A stretch of DNA of 62,697 bases from Bacteroidota bacterium (GTDB lineage Bacteria > Bacteroidota > Bacteroidia > Bacteroidales > FEN-979), in the NCBI GenBank assembly GCA_026391835.1, contig JAPLDF010000011.1:1-62697 (forward strand), given 5' to 3'. Positions 30,993-42,500 of the stretch are shown here, piece by piece. The notes under the pieces are model-generated. The model was given only the letters and a program-made list of their open reading frames with translations. It made no database searches and had not been told where the DNA came from. How positions within the stretch are numbered: the first letter of the stretch is position 1; each line of letters opens with the position of its first letter. Both the position numbers and the translations under genes were made by a program.

Positions 30993-32507
30993 ATGGCATT
31001 TGTACCGGGTTTTGAATATGATATTTTTATCAGCTATGCCCATGTTGATAATTATGCGTTTACAGGCCAATCGTATGGATGGATTGAAGGATTCTATAAG
31101 AATCTGAACGCCATACTTGCCAAAAGGTTTGGAAGGTCGGATATGGTGAAAATCTGGTGGGACATCAACAAACTTGACGGGAGTGTGCTGTTCGGCCAGT
31201 CCATTGATGAAGGAATAAAGAATTCCGCCATCATGGTATGCCTGCTTTCACACGGATATTTGAAGTCCGATTATTGCCATAAGGAACTCGAACTTTTCTG
31301 TAAAAAAGCGAAGTCGGAAATGGCCGGTCTGCATGTCGGAAACCGGTCGCGGATCATCAACGTATTGCTCTATAATATACCTTTCAGTGAATGGCCTCCC
31401 GAAATTAGCGGAATCAGCGGGTTCCCGTTTCATGATGCAAAAGAGGCGGAGGGTTATGGCTGGACCCTTGACACGGACACCGAGGACTTCAGAAATCGAT
31501 TAAAAAAACTGAGTGATGCAATTTACACCCTGGTCAATGACTTACGGAAAACGGTAAACCAACAGTCTTTTCAGCCGGACATGACAGAAAAGGGAAACAG
31601 CAGCAGGGTTACCATCTTCATGGGGGACGTTTCTGATCCGTTGCGTAACGTCCGGAAACGAACCATCACCGACCTGGAGAAAAAAGCTTTTCAAATCGTC
31701 ACGGATATACCACCGCCATTTGAGGCAGATGAACATGAACAGAAAATCAGGGAGGCCCTGCTCAGTTCAGACCTCTCCGTACACCTGTTAGACAAATATC
31801 CCGGGATGGAAATTCATGGGTTGCCGGAAGGATACCGTCAAAAACAAACAGAACTTGGATTCGACATTGCAAAACCGCAAATGATCTGGATCCCGGCTGA
31901 AACGGAAATAAACGCAATTGAAGAAGACCGGTATAAACAGTTTCTGCAAAACCTTGAAAACGGCAGGTGTTCGGGAACCAGGTATGAATTCATAAGAGGT
32001 TCAACAAGTTCCCTTTCGCAGACAGTAGTGGATTTTGCCGAACATATCAAACAACGGCGACTCCAAAAACCAACAGACACTGGTAAAGTTTCGGTTTTGC
32101 TGGATACACATTGCAAAGACCTTGTTTACGCGTACGACATATGTAAGATGCTAATTGAGAATAAGATACAGCCATTTGTCAATCCCCTTGAAGATGACCC
32201 CCGGGAGAATTCAGACATCCTCGGAGAAAGAATCAGCCAGGTGACCAAAGTAATTTTTTTATATGGATTGGTTTCAAGGGATTGGGTGCAGGAACGAATG
32301 AACGCCTTGCTCAAATACATCATCACCAAAGAACTGCCGATAGACCAGTTGATCCTGTATATGGCACCCCCTCGGAAAGAGAAAAACGAGTTCACCTTTG
32401 CCCAAAAATTCCTGAAGGTTAAAATAATTGATAAGAGCAGCAGTGCCTGCACAGATGTAAGTGAACTGTGTGATTTATTGAGGAATCAAAACGAAGTTGC
32501 AAGATGA
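30993..32507 (+). CDS. TIR-domain multidomain protein (operon gene 9)
   Basis: 504 aa, no signal peptide, cytosolic. N-terminal TIR domain (residues about 7-165): box 1 YDIFISYAHVDN, then KIWWDINKLDGSVLFGQSID, and SDYCHKEL where E98 is the candidate NADase glutamate. Residues about 205-355 resemble DUF4062-type domains that often follow TIR domains (VTIFMGDVSDPLRNVRKRTI; ALLSSDLSVHLLDKYPG). Residues about 365-495 form a second TIR-like or SEFIR-like fold (KVSVLLDTHCKDLVYAYDIC, VTKVIFLYGLVSRDWVQERM) lacking a clear catalytic glutamate. TIR enzymes in bacteria consume NAD+ or make signalling nucleotides in antiphage defence. It ends overlapping the STAND gene start (ATGA), so the two are translationally coupled and probably act as effector and sensor. 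Confidence 0.85.
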   Translation: MAFVPGFEYDIFISYAHVDNYAFTGQSYGWIEGFYKNLNAILAKRFGRSDMVKIWWDINKLDGSVLFGQSIDEGIKNSAIMVCLLSHGYLKSDYCHKELELFCKKAKSEMAGLHVGNRSRIINVLLYNIPFSEWPPEISGISGFPFHDAKEAEGYGWTLDTDTEDFRNRLKKLSDAIYTLVNDLRKTVNQQSFQPDMTEKGNSSRVTIFMGDVSDPLRNVRKRTITDLEKKAFQIVTDIPPPFEADEHEQKIREALLSSDLSVHLLDKYPGMEIHGLPEGYRQKQTELGFDIAKPQMIWIPAETEINAIEEDRYKQFLQNLENGRCSGTRYEFIRGSTSSLSQTVVDFAEHIKQRRLQKPTDTGKVSVLLDTHCKDLVYAYDICKMLIENKIQPFVNPLEDDPRENSDILGERISQVTKVIFLYGLVSRDWVQERMNALLKYIITKELPIDQLILYMAPPRKEKNEFTFAQKFLKVKIIDKSSSACTDVSELCDLLRNQNEVAR

Positions 32508-35500
32508 TGGAGCATTTTTCCAATCCTTTTGTAGGCCTGCGCCCATTCAAGACGGAGGAGAGCCTTCTGTTTTTCGGCAGGAATGAACAGACGCTTGATT
32601 TATTGCAACGTTTGCACCAGCACCATTTTGTTGCCATGGTTGGAGGCTCGGGATGCGGAAAATCCTCCCTGATGAGAGCAGGCCTGATACCTTCGTTGTT
32701 GGCTGGTTATCTTGTCAATGACCGCGACCATTGGGCCATCACAACGATGAAACCGGGTAAAAGCCCCCTGGTTAACCTGGCAAAAGCAATCCTTGACCAG
32801 TTGCACCCTGCCGCCAATTTACCATCCGTCGAAGATTTTTATCATAAGATCAGGGAAACGGGTGCCATTGCAATCATTGATTTCCTGCAACCCCTGTGGA
32901 ATGAAAAAAGCACCAATTTCTTTTTATTGGTTGACCAGTTTGAAGAGTTGTTCCGTTACCCAAATGACCAGAATGCCGTTAAAGCCAAAGACGAGGCCAT
33001 TGATTTTGTAAATATCATCCTGGAACTTTCCAGCTTAAAGCGATTGCCCATCTATGTAGTTATCACATTGCGCTCTGATTTTATCGGTGATTGCGACCAG
33101 TTTTATGGATTGCCCGAAGCCATGAACCAAAGCATGTACCTCCTGCCCCGGTTGAACCGGGTTCAACTCAAAACAGTGATCGAAGGTCCGGTAAAGCTGG
33201 GTGGCGGAACCATCCTGCCGGCACTTACGTCGCAGCTGATGAATGATTTGGGAAAAGTCAGGGATGAACTGCCATTGCTGCAGCATGCGTTGATGCGCAT
33301 GTGGGATCATAACCTGAAGGCCGATAAGCAGGGCTGCCTTGACCTGGAGGATTATAAACAGGTTCGGGGAGTTGAAAAGGCTCTTTCAACACATGCCGAT
33401 GAAGTGCTTGACAGTATGAGCCCGGATGACCAGGCACTGACGAAGAAAATATTCCAGGCGCTTACCGGAATTGATGAAAACAAGCGTAAAATCAGGCGCC
33501 CGGTATCACGCCGCCAGCTCATCGCCTTAACAGGTTCCGGCGAAGAACAGGTTGGTAACATCATCGACCTGTATACAATGGAAGAGAGGTCTTTCCTGGT
33601 TGTCAGCAAAGCGAATGACGCAGACGATGAGGTGGTTGATATTTCACATGAAAGCCTGATCCGTCAATGGAATACATTGAGCAAATGGGTGGATGAAGAG
33701 GCAGAGGCTGCCCTGAAATATCTGCAGCTGGCAGAAACGGTGAGCATGTATGGACAGAAGAATGTTTATTTAAGCGAGAGCCAGTTAAAGATTTCGGTTG
33801 ACTGGCGTGATACATTCAACCCGGCAGCTGCATGGGCACAAAGGTATAACGCGGATTTTGAAGGAACCATGGCATACCTGAAAAAATGCGAAGAAGAAGA
33901 CCTTCGTGGAAATCGTATTAAACAGATACAGCGATTGGCTATCTATACAATCATAGGAATTCTATTTATCGCTGCAATCACCGTTGCGGTGGTCCTTTAT
34001 CAGAATTACCTTAAAACAGAGGCTGCATATAAGCGGGCCGATTGTCAAAAGCTCAAAGCCGATTCATCCGCCATGGTTGCAAAACTACAGAGGCTCAAAG
34101 CCGACTCTGCTGCACATGTGGCAACATGTCAAAAGCTCAAAGCCGATTCTGCCACCCAAGTGGCTATATTTCAAAAACAAAAAGCAGATAATGCCGCAAA
34201 TGAGGTCAGGAAACAAAAAAATATTGTCCAGGCAAATTACCTGGTAACAGCAATGAAAAGTATAGTGAAAAGTGATCCTACAACAGCGCTGAGACTGGCG
34301 GAGGAAGCATTCAAAAAACATCATGATCCCGGCATTCAAAGTGACGCAGTGAAAATTTACCGCGAAAATTCTTTTTACAGAATTATCGGGACCCACGAAG
34401 GATCTGTCAATTCTGTAGCCTGGTCACCTGACGGAACCACAATTCTTACAGGCTCATTTGATAAAACAGCCCGTTTATGGGACATGAATGGCAAGTTAAT
34501 CCGGGAATTTTCAGGACATAACGGTGGTATAAGGTCCCTGGCTTTTTCACCTGACGGGAAAACGATACTTACCGGTTCATTTGATAAAACAGCCCGTTTA
34601 TGGGACCTGAATGGAAATACGATCAGGGAATTCACCGGACATACGGATGGTGTAAAGTGCGTGGCATATTCTCCGGACGGGAAGACAATTCTTACAGGCT
34701 CCTTTGATAAAACAGCCCGCCTGTGGGATCTGAACGGGACAATGATCAGGGAATTCAAAGGTCATAAAGGCACCATCACATCTCTCGTTTTTTCCGGTGA
34801 CGGGAGTACTGTTCTTACCGGATCTGAAGACAAAACAGCCCGTATGTGGGACCTGAAAGGAAATTTGATCTGTGAATTTCCCGGTCATACGGAGGGTGTT
34901 TCATCTGTAGCTGTTTCACCTGACGGGAAAACAGTCCTTTCGGGTTCGGCCAGGACAGCCCGTTTATGGGATATGAAAGGTAATATGATCCGGGAATTTA
35001 AAGGTCATTCGGATGTGGTTTCTTCCGTGGCTTTTTCCCCCGACGGGAAAACAGTTCTTACCGGTTCTGCAGATAAAACAGCCCGTTTGTGGGATATGAA
35101 AGGAAATATGATCCAGGAATTTACCGGTCACGCAAAAAGTGTCGTTTCCATCGCTTTTTCCCCTAACGGGCAGACAATCCTGACCGGCTCAGATGATCAT
35201 ACAGCCCGTTTATGGGAATTGCAGAAAAAAGCCTTGTGTGATTTCAAAGGTCACGCAGGAGAAGTGACATCCGTAGCCTTTTCACCCGGCGGGGATCTCA
35301 TTGTTACCGGCTCCTTTGATAAGACGGCACGCCTGTGGGATACGAGGGGAAACATGATCATGGAATTCGACGGCCATGCTTATGGCGCGGTTACCGTTGC
35401 CTGTTCTCCCGACGGGAAGGCAATTCTTACCGGTTCATTTGATAAAACAGCCCGGTTATGGGACCTCAGGGGAAATATGATCAGTGAATTTACCGGTCAT

Positions 35501-36181
35501 GCGAATGGAATTGTTTCAGTTTGTTTTTCACCTGCAGATAAAAGAATCCTTACCGGCTCATTTGATAAAACAGCACGTCTGTGGGACTTTAACGGACACC
35601 TGATCAGGGTGTTCAAAGGTCATACGGATGGTGTTACTTCGGTGGCTTTTTCTCCTGACGGGAAAACCATACTTACCGGGTCTGAAGATCATACCGCCCG
35701 TTTGTGGGACCCCGGGGGAAATATGACCAGGGAATTTGGAGGTTCTGCGGAAAATGGCCATACGGATGATGTTTCATCGGTGGCATTCTCCCCTGATGGG
35801 AAGACAATTCTTACCGGTTCGTATGATAAAACAGCCCGTCTATGGGATCTCAGGGGGAACCTTATCCAGGTATTCACCGGCCATGCTGAAGGTGTTTCTG
35901 CGGTGGCTTTTTCACCAAAAGGCAAAACGGTTCTTACTGGTTCTGTTGATCAAACAGCCATTTTGTGGGATCTGCAGGGGAATATCCTGCAAATTTTTAA
36001 AGGGCATTCAGGAAAAATTTCAACTGTTGCTTTCTCCCCTGATGGAAAAACGGTCCTTACCGGATCCGACGATCACACCGCCCGTCTATGGGAAACGGTC
36101 ATGCCTCTTGATGATTTTCTTGAACGCAGGAAGATTGAACCGTTATCACCCGGGCAGAAGGAAAAATTCGGAATCAGGTAG
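32504..36181 (+). CDS. Membrane-anchored nSTAND1 NTPase with 14 WD40 repeats (operon gene 10)
   Basis: 1225 aa. Starts NPFVGLRPFKTEESLLFFGR, the standard lead-in of novel STAND NTPase 1 proteins. Walker A is GGSGCGKSS (47-55), Walker B FFLLVDQFEELF (about 139-152), and the winged-helix part has DEVVDISHESLIRQW. A membrane helix (IYTIIGILFIAAITVAVVLY, about 480-500) separates the NTPase from a QKLKADSA-type coiled-coil repeat and 14 WD40 repeats (about 626-1205), enough for two seven-bladed propellers. STAND proteins sense a ligand through the repeats and switch an effector on by NTP-driven oligomerisation. If the helix spans the membrane once, NTPase and propellers lie on opposite sides; otherwise it is a reentrant anchor. 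Coupled to the TIR gene by a 4-base overlap. Confidence 0.93.
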   Translation: MMEHFSNPFVGLRPFKTEESLLFFGRNEQTLDLLQRLHQHHFVAMVGGSGCGKSSLMRAGLIPSLLAGYLVNDRDHWAITTMKPGKSPLVNLAKAILDQLHPAANLPSVEDFYHKIRETGAIAIIDFLQPLWNEKSTNFFLLVDQFEELFRYPNDQNAVKAKDEAIDFVNIILELSSLKRLPIYVVITLRSDFIGDCDQFYGLPEAMNQSMYLLPRLNRVQLKTVIEGPVKLGGGTILPALTSQLMNDLGKVRDELPLLQHALMRMWDHNLKADKQGCLDLEDYKQVRGVEKALSTHADEVLDSMSPDDQALTKKIFQALTGIDENKRKIRRPVSRRQLIALTGSGEEQVGNIIDLYTMEERSFLVVSKANDADDEVVDISHESLIRQWNTLSKWVDEEAEAALKYLQLAETVSMYGQKNVYLSESQLKISVDWRDTFNPAAAWAQRYNADFEGTMAYLKKCEEEDLRGNRIKQIQRLAIYTIIGILFIAAITVAVVLYQNYLKTEAAYKRADCQKLKADSSAMVAKLQRLKADSAAHVATCQKLKADSATQVAIFQKQKADNAANEVRKQKNIVQANYLVTAMKSIVKSDPTTALRLAEEAFKKHHDPGIQSDAVKIYRENSFYRIIGTHEGSVNSVAWSPDGTTILTGSFDKTARLWDMNGKLIREFSGHNGGIRSLAFSPDGKTILTGSFDKTARLWDLNGNTIREFTGHTDGVKCVAYSPDGKTILTGSFDKTARLWDLNGTMIREFKGHKGTITSLVFSGDGSTVLTGSEDKTARMWDLKGNLICEFPGHTEGVSSVAVSPDGKTVLSGSARTARLWDMKGNMIREFKGHSDVVSSVAFSPDGKTVLTGSADKTARLWDMKGNMIQEFTGHAKSVVSIAFSPNGQTILTGSDDHTARLWELQKKALCDFKGHAGEVTSVAFSPGGDLIVTGSFDKTARLWDTRGNMIMEFDGHAYGAVTVACSPDGKAILTGSFDKTARLWDLRGNMISEFTGHANGIVSVCFSPADKRILTGSFDKTARLWDFNGHLIRVFKGHTDGVTSVAFSPDGKTILTGSEDHTARLWDPGGNMTREFGGSAENGHTDDVSSVAFSPDGKTILTGSYDKTARLWDLRGNLIQVFTGHAEGVSAVAFSPKGKTVLTGSVDQTAILWDLQGNILQIFKGHSGKISTVAFSPDGKTVLTGSDDHTARLWETVMPLDDFLERRKIEPLSPGQKEKFGIR
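34390..36096 (+). repeat. Fourteen 123-base WD40-coding repeats
   Basis: Fourteen consecutive units, mostly 41 codons, each containing TTLTGS-like and DKTARLWD elements (SPDGKTILTGSFDKTARLWD in several). Units 2, 3, 8, 9, 10 keep GSFDKTARLWD exactly. The fifth lacks one residue (GSARTARLWD) and the eleventh has a five-residue insertion (GGSAENGH). The first is preceded by coiled coil. High similarity suggests recent unit duplication or gene conversion. Confidence 0.95.
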
Positions 36182-36372
36182 CGCAGCATGATTATCCGTA
36201 TGTGTGAATAAAACGTATCAAGCCCACCTGTTTTTCGCACGTAATTTATATGCCGTCATAGCCATTCTCCAGCCCCGACCTGCCGGTTTGCCTGCTGGAT
36301 GCTGCAAACAGCCGGCTCAGGGAAAAATGTTTCTAAATTATTGCGGGTATGACTTTATACGATTATTTTTTA
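36182..36372. other. Intergenic between operon end and first adhesin
   Basis: No gene seen. No strong hairpin terminator is evident after the STAND stop codon; the sequence becomes A/T-rich toward the promoter at 36373. Confidence 0.5.
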
Positions 36373-36380
36373 TATATTTG
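36373..36380 (+). promoter_or_regulatory. Promoter -7 box of adhesin 1
   Basis: TATATTTG followed by ACACCTTGTCTTCGTGCG. The same arrangement (-7 box, then C-C-T-x-G-T-C-T-T-C/T) is found 5' of adhesins 2 and 3, at a similar distance from their start codons. No clear TTG at 19-21 bases here. Confidence 0.55.
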
Positions 36381-36500
36381 ACACCTTGTCTTCGTGCGTA
36401 AAAACCAGTTTTTTATTTATTTTGCTGAATGATAAAAAATTATACGTGTATTCCTTTTGGTTGTTTTAGTCGTCCAATTCTGCAAGAAATCAAATTATAT

Positions 36501-36556
36501 ATATCTCCCCGGAAAATTTTTCTTTTTTGTAACCAATCACAAAAAAACCAGCGCGT
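36501..36556 (+). promoter_or_regulatory. Conserved leader element of adhesin 1
   Basis: CTCCCCGGAAAATTTTTCTT then TTTTGTAACCAATCACAAAA directly before the ATG. It matches the leaders of the three following adhesin genes (CCGAGAATTTTCTT and AACCAAAC-CAAA). Probably a shared translation enhancer or regulatory RNA element. Confidence 0.55.
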
Positions 36557-39500
36557 ATGAAAAAATTATTACTCTTATCCACAGCAATCCTATTGATTTG
36601 CGGATTTAGTTTTGGGCAAACAACCCTTATATCACCAACCGGCAACGGGGGATTTGAAACAGGAAGTACATTTGCGGTTAATAACTGGACACCAGTCAAC
36701 GGAGCCTATAATATGTTTTATGTTGGAAGCACCCCTGTGGTTTATGCAGGAACAAACTGTGCATTCAGCGGCTCAAGTTCCCTCACCTGGGCAGGAAGCG
36801 CAAATACATCTGTAAACCATTTTTACAGGGATGTCACTTTCCCTGCCGGGGAGACATCCATTACGTTAAAGTTTTATTATAAAATAGCTGCGCCTGATGC
36901 GGGCTATGATTATTTAAAGGTTTTTTTAGTCCCCTCAGCAACTGTTCCGGTTGAAGGAACGCAACTGGCCACGGGCCAGATTGGTGTTACCAGCGGGTAT
37001 GAATCTGCCACTACATGGACGCTGGTTACCATTGTTGTTCCTGCATCAGCTGCAGGGACTACCCAAAGACTGGTCTTTTCATGGAGATCTGATGGCGTTT
37101 CGCCCCATGGTGCCGTAGCGGTCGATAATATCGAACTGACTTCAAAAACCCCGATTGCAGGGAATGCCCCTCCAACCAATTTTACACCTTCCCTGGTCAC
37201 CCAAACTGGCATGACCATCACGTGGACGGATAATTCGTCCAATGAAACAGCCTTCAGGGTGTACCGGTCGACCGACAATATCACCTTTACCCAGCAAGGT
37301 TCAGACATTGCCTCGACAACCACGGTATCTGTCGGAACAGCTTATTCGCAGGCACAGGCATCACTCATTCCGGGCACAACATACTATTACAGGATCGCAT
37401 CTGTCGTGGATATTGAATCAGCTTACCTGGAAGGTTTTCAAAGTACCAATGCAGGGGGTGTTATCACCTCTACAGGTGCAGGTACCGGAAACTGGAACGA
37501 TGTTGCCACCTGGTCAACTGGCGCAATTCCAACTGCTACCGACAATGTTACCATCTTAAACGGACATACGGTCAATATTAACGTTGCTGTGGCTACCTGT
37601 TTGAACCTGACCGTTGGGGAGGGAGTCTCAGGAGTCCTGACTTTCACGAATGCTACCGCATCCACACTGACCGTAAACGGGAGTATCACCGTTGCCACAG
37701 GAGGTAATTTCAATGCAGGATCCACGTTAACCATTGTCCACAATATCTATCTGGGCGGGAATTCCCCAACATCCCCTTATGCAGGCAATCTGACGGTTAA
37801 CGGAACATTTGACATGTGGCTGACTGCGACGACCGGCAGGGCTTCACTTACCTTTTACGGGGTCCAAAACTCCATAATCTCCGGTGGCGGAACCCTGGAT
37901 TTCAATTCAACAAATACATTGAATAAGGGAACCACAACTGCCACACCCATTGTTACTCCTCCCATTCTCGAGATTCAAAAGTCATTTACGGTACTGGGTG
38001 CTACAGCCAGCGGTTTCCTGTCGACCCTTACAGCAGGTACACTGAAAATCGGCGGTACATTCATCCAAACCAACCCGATCTTTACAGCCACCGGTTATAC
38101 GGTTCCTGCCACAGCAGGCATCTGGCTCAACAACGCGAATTTCACTGTTGCCGGACTTGGAGGGTCTCCTACGGTAACAGGTCTGTTCCGGGTGACTTCA
38201 GGCACCTATAACATTGGCACGGGCACCGGGAATTCAATGGGAAGCGGAACAAACGGCGTTTTTATCATTGAAGGCGGCGCCATTAATGTTACAGGCAGGT
38301 TTAACCTTACCAGCACAGGCGTCTATTACAACCAGTCAGGCGGAACCCTGTCTGTTGCAACCATCGGGAATGCATCATCTGCCGTCGCCAGTTTTGGCAT
38401 CACCTCTTCAACGGGAACTTCTTTTATTACAAGCGGCGGAACAATTATTTTAGTCCAAAGGGCAACCGGGGCAACCATCAGGGACTATTACGTGGTGGCA
38501 ACGCCCACCTTTACCGGCGGAACGTTGCAGGTTGGATCGGCCGCAACCGCCACCAATTTTAACTTCAGGTTGTATGGTTACGCCCCGAATGTTGTGATTG
38601 ACAATACAACAAACAATAAGAAGGTGGAAGTATACCAGGTTTCGGGTGTGCTGTATATATTCGGCACCCTTACCCTTAATGCAGGAACGACCTTCGACTG
38701 TTTGGGAATGTCGGCATTTGCCCTGGGAAATGTGGTTAACAATGGCATTATCCAGGGGCTTGTTGCCTCCAGCCGATTCGATTTCTCGGGTACACTTCCT
38801 CAAACATATTCAGGATCGGGCACCTTTGGAACGCTTGCAGCGCCCTTTATCGGAACAGGCGTAGGGATTGCGAACCTGGCAAATGTCACGCTTTCCTCAA
38901 CAAATCAGATATTCACGACGCGTGTGAATTTATTTTCGGGTTCATTCATCAACAGCGGTAAATTCACCTTAGGGATCGGAGGAACTTCCAGTGTCTTTAT
39001 TCAAAGGGGTGGCGCTACCACCGGGGCGGCTGGTTCTTTTGATGTTTCCCCAACCTTCAGTGTTGGATCAGGCGGCCTGGGAATCAGTTATTATTCGACC
39101 ACGGCCATGCCGATGGTTACCACCGGTTTTGAAATTCCCACACCGAGGACGATAGCTTCTTTTGCCGTTAATACCGCAAACGGGGTGACATTAAGCGGCG
39201 GGGGCTTAAGCACGGCATTGCTGACAATGACGGTTGGCAACCTTGCCACTTCCGCAGCGAACCTTATAACAGTTACCGGTACCGCTACCACTGCCATAGC
39301 ATACACTGCAGGATATATCAATGGCCCTGTTGCCAGGACACTTCCTGCAAGTTTGTTAACAGGATCAACCTATTTGTTCCCGGTAGGGAAAAGTGCCTAC
39401 AAACCATTGGAACTGGTAAACCCAACAACAGGAGCCGGCGGAACGGTCGTCGTTCAGGCAGAGGTGTATGATGCCAATTGCGGCGGAACTCCCGGGTTGA

Positions 39501-42500
39501 ATATGAGCGCCTTAAATACCGACAGGTATTGGAATGCCACAGTGACCTCCAGTCCATCCTATTTTACCAATACCACGGTCAGGCTCACAGAAGCCGGAAT
39601 GACTGCGAATAACGGCATGGCAAAATCGGCGACACTGACAGGCGCTTATGACCTCGTAAGTTCGGCAGCCCCTGGTACGACCATTATCTCAGATGCCATC
39701 ACAAGCCTTGGCTTCCTGGCCATCGGCACCAAGAGTGTCCCCATGGCCTATACTTCGAGTACCACCACCCAGGCCAGCACGGCAACAGTTCTTCAGAGCT
39801 CAACAAACCAGGCAATTATCGGGATCCAGGTTGTAACCACCGGAAATGCCAGCCCGATCAGCCTGACCAACTTCACCGTGAATGCAAACGGAACGACTGC
39901 CGCCGGTGATATCAGCAATGCCAAAATCTGGTATACCGGTACAACACCGACTTTTGCCGCTACCACCCAGTTTGGTTCCACGGTTGCGTCGCCTGCACTC
40001 ACCAATTTTGACATTTCCGGCACCCAGGTCCTGACTTCCGGAACCAATTATTTCTGGCTTACTTTCGACATTCCGCTGAATGCAACTGCCACGCATGTGG
40101 TAGATGCCGAATGCACCAGCCTCACGGTTGCCGCAACAGCTTATGCTCCGGCTATCACAGCTCCTGCCGGAACACGCACCATCGCGATCGATCCGCCAAC
40201 CGCATTGACACCGACTGTCATCAGTTCTTCTGAAATTGACCTTGCTTGGACAAAAAATTCAGTAGGGCAGAATGTGGTGGTTGCTGTCAACAGCAGCAGC
40301 ACCTTCGGTTCCCCGGTGAATGGCACTCCGCTTATCGAGACCAATCCGATTACAGGTGGCGGAACCGTCATTTACAACGGACCCCTGGCCGCCTACAACC
40401 ACACTTCATTGTCACCACAGACATCTTATTACTACAAGGCATGGACAGTTGATGCCAACAGTTACTATTCCACCACCGGTGCAACGGCAAATGCAACCAC
40501 CCCCTGTGCCAACATCAAGGATTTCCCATATACCGAGAGTTTCTCGGCAGCGCTGGGATGCTGGTCATATGCCGAAGGCGTAGCAGGTGCAACCTATCAT
40601 TGGGGAACAGTTACTGCAGATGCGACGCATGGTGCAGCAGGGCCGCAATACGGCACCTACTTTGCCAGTCTTAACGTTTACAATGCTTCAGCAACCTACA
40701 ACCCTTATTATTTGACTTCCCCTTCATTTACACTTGATGCGGCACCAAAACAGGTGAAGTATTACTACTGGCTTGGCGCTACAGGTTACACCCTGTCGCC
40801 CGTGCCGCTGACCCTCCAGATCAGCACCAATGGCGGTGCCAGCTGGACGCCGCTATATCAGCACACATCTGCCAATTCGGTATTTACACCGACCAGTTCT
40901 GTAGCCGGGTGGACACTGAATACCATTGAACTGTCAGCCTATGCAAACCAAACTGTAAAATTCAGGTTCATGTCAAATTCAAACTATGGCAGCGGATTTA
41001 CAAACCAGGGAATTGATGAGTTCGGCATCACGGATATTCTTCCTCCCGTGATCACAGAATTGAGTGCATCAAGCGGTTGTTCCGGATCATCGCTGACGAT
41101 ATACGGTACTGACTTGTCGTATGCCACTTCGGTTACCATCGGTGAAACACCGGCTGTCATTACTGCCAATACACCGACATCTGTTACAGTAACGGTAGGA
41201 AGCGGCACAACAGGTCTTGTTGTGGTTACTACCATTGCAGGAACAGTCTCCACCGAAGAGTCCTTCTCAGTGTACCCGCTGCCACTGTCGTATGCCGTTA
41301 GCGGAGGCGGTGCCTATTGTTATGGCAGTTCCGGCGTAAGTGTCACCCTGGGCGGTTCACAAACAGGGGTAACGTATACATTGTCAACGACTCCTCCAAC
41401 AACCATGCCTGGCACAGGCAGTGCGCTGACTTTTGGTCCTGCCGCATTTGCATCCGGGGTTTACACGGTTACTGCTTCGAATGACGAAAACGGATGTTCC
41501 CTGGCAATGGCAGGCACTGTTGGTATTACTGTTAATCCAAAACCTTCGGATTTGAGCATTGTCCCGGCAGGGCCTCTCAGCCTTTCACCGGGGACCATAC
41601 AGCTTTTGTCGGCCAATGGCGGAACCATTTCCGGAATTACATTGCTTTCTGAGAATTTCAATGGAGTGGCGACCGGCTGGTCAACCGTGAATAATTCGAC
41701 AGGAGGTACTCCTGCCCTTGCTGCATGGACGATTCAGAATGACGGGTATTTATACAACTCGGAAACATTCCACAGCAATGACAATTCGAAGTTTTATTTC
41801 AGCAACAGCGATGCCCAGGGGAGCGGGGGATCCACCAACACAATTTTAAAAGCACCTCCGGTAAATACGATGGGTTATTCTTTGTTAAACCTTTCCTTCT
41901 ACGATTATTTTAAAAATTACAGCACTGCTGCAAACGACTCGGTTGTTGTAGAAGTTTCCATAAATAATACCAGCTGGGTCCGTGTTCTTAAATACAGTGG
42001 TTCCGTCCATGGAGGCGCAGCTGCGTTTTTCCCCGAAAGTGTTGATCTGAGCGCTTATGTGAACCAGGCCAGCCTCTATGTACGTTTTCATTATACCAGT
42101 ACCTACGGTTATTACTGGGCCCTTGATAATGTAAGTATCACCGGTGACCAGACAACCAATATTACATGGTCGCCCATTGATGATCTTTATACCAATGCCG
42201 GTGCCACCCTGGCCTACACAGGAACAGGAAACAGACCTTCATTATGGACAAAACCGCTTGAATCAAGAACCTACACAGCTACATCCACTTCGGGCCCGGG
42301 CTGTACCAGCTCACAAAGCATCCTGGTAACCAGTTGCCCTGCCATCCCAGGTTCGCCTGCAACATCGCATGTTACGCCAACCACTTTTGACTTTGGCTGG
42401 ACTTATACAAACGGGAACCATCCTGTAACATACACGGTTGATGTAGCCACCGACAACCTGTTTGCAAGCCCGGTTGCCGGTTCGCCGTTTACCGTACTTT

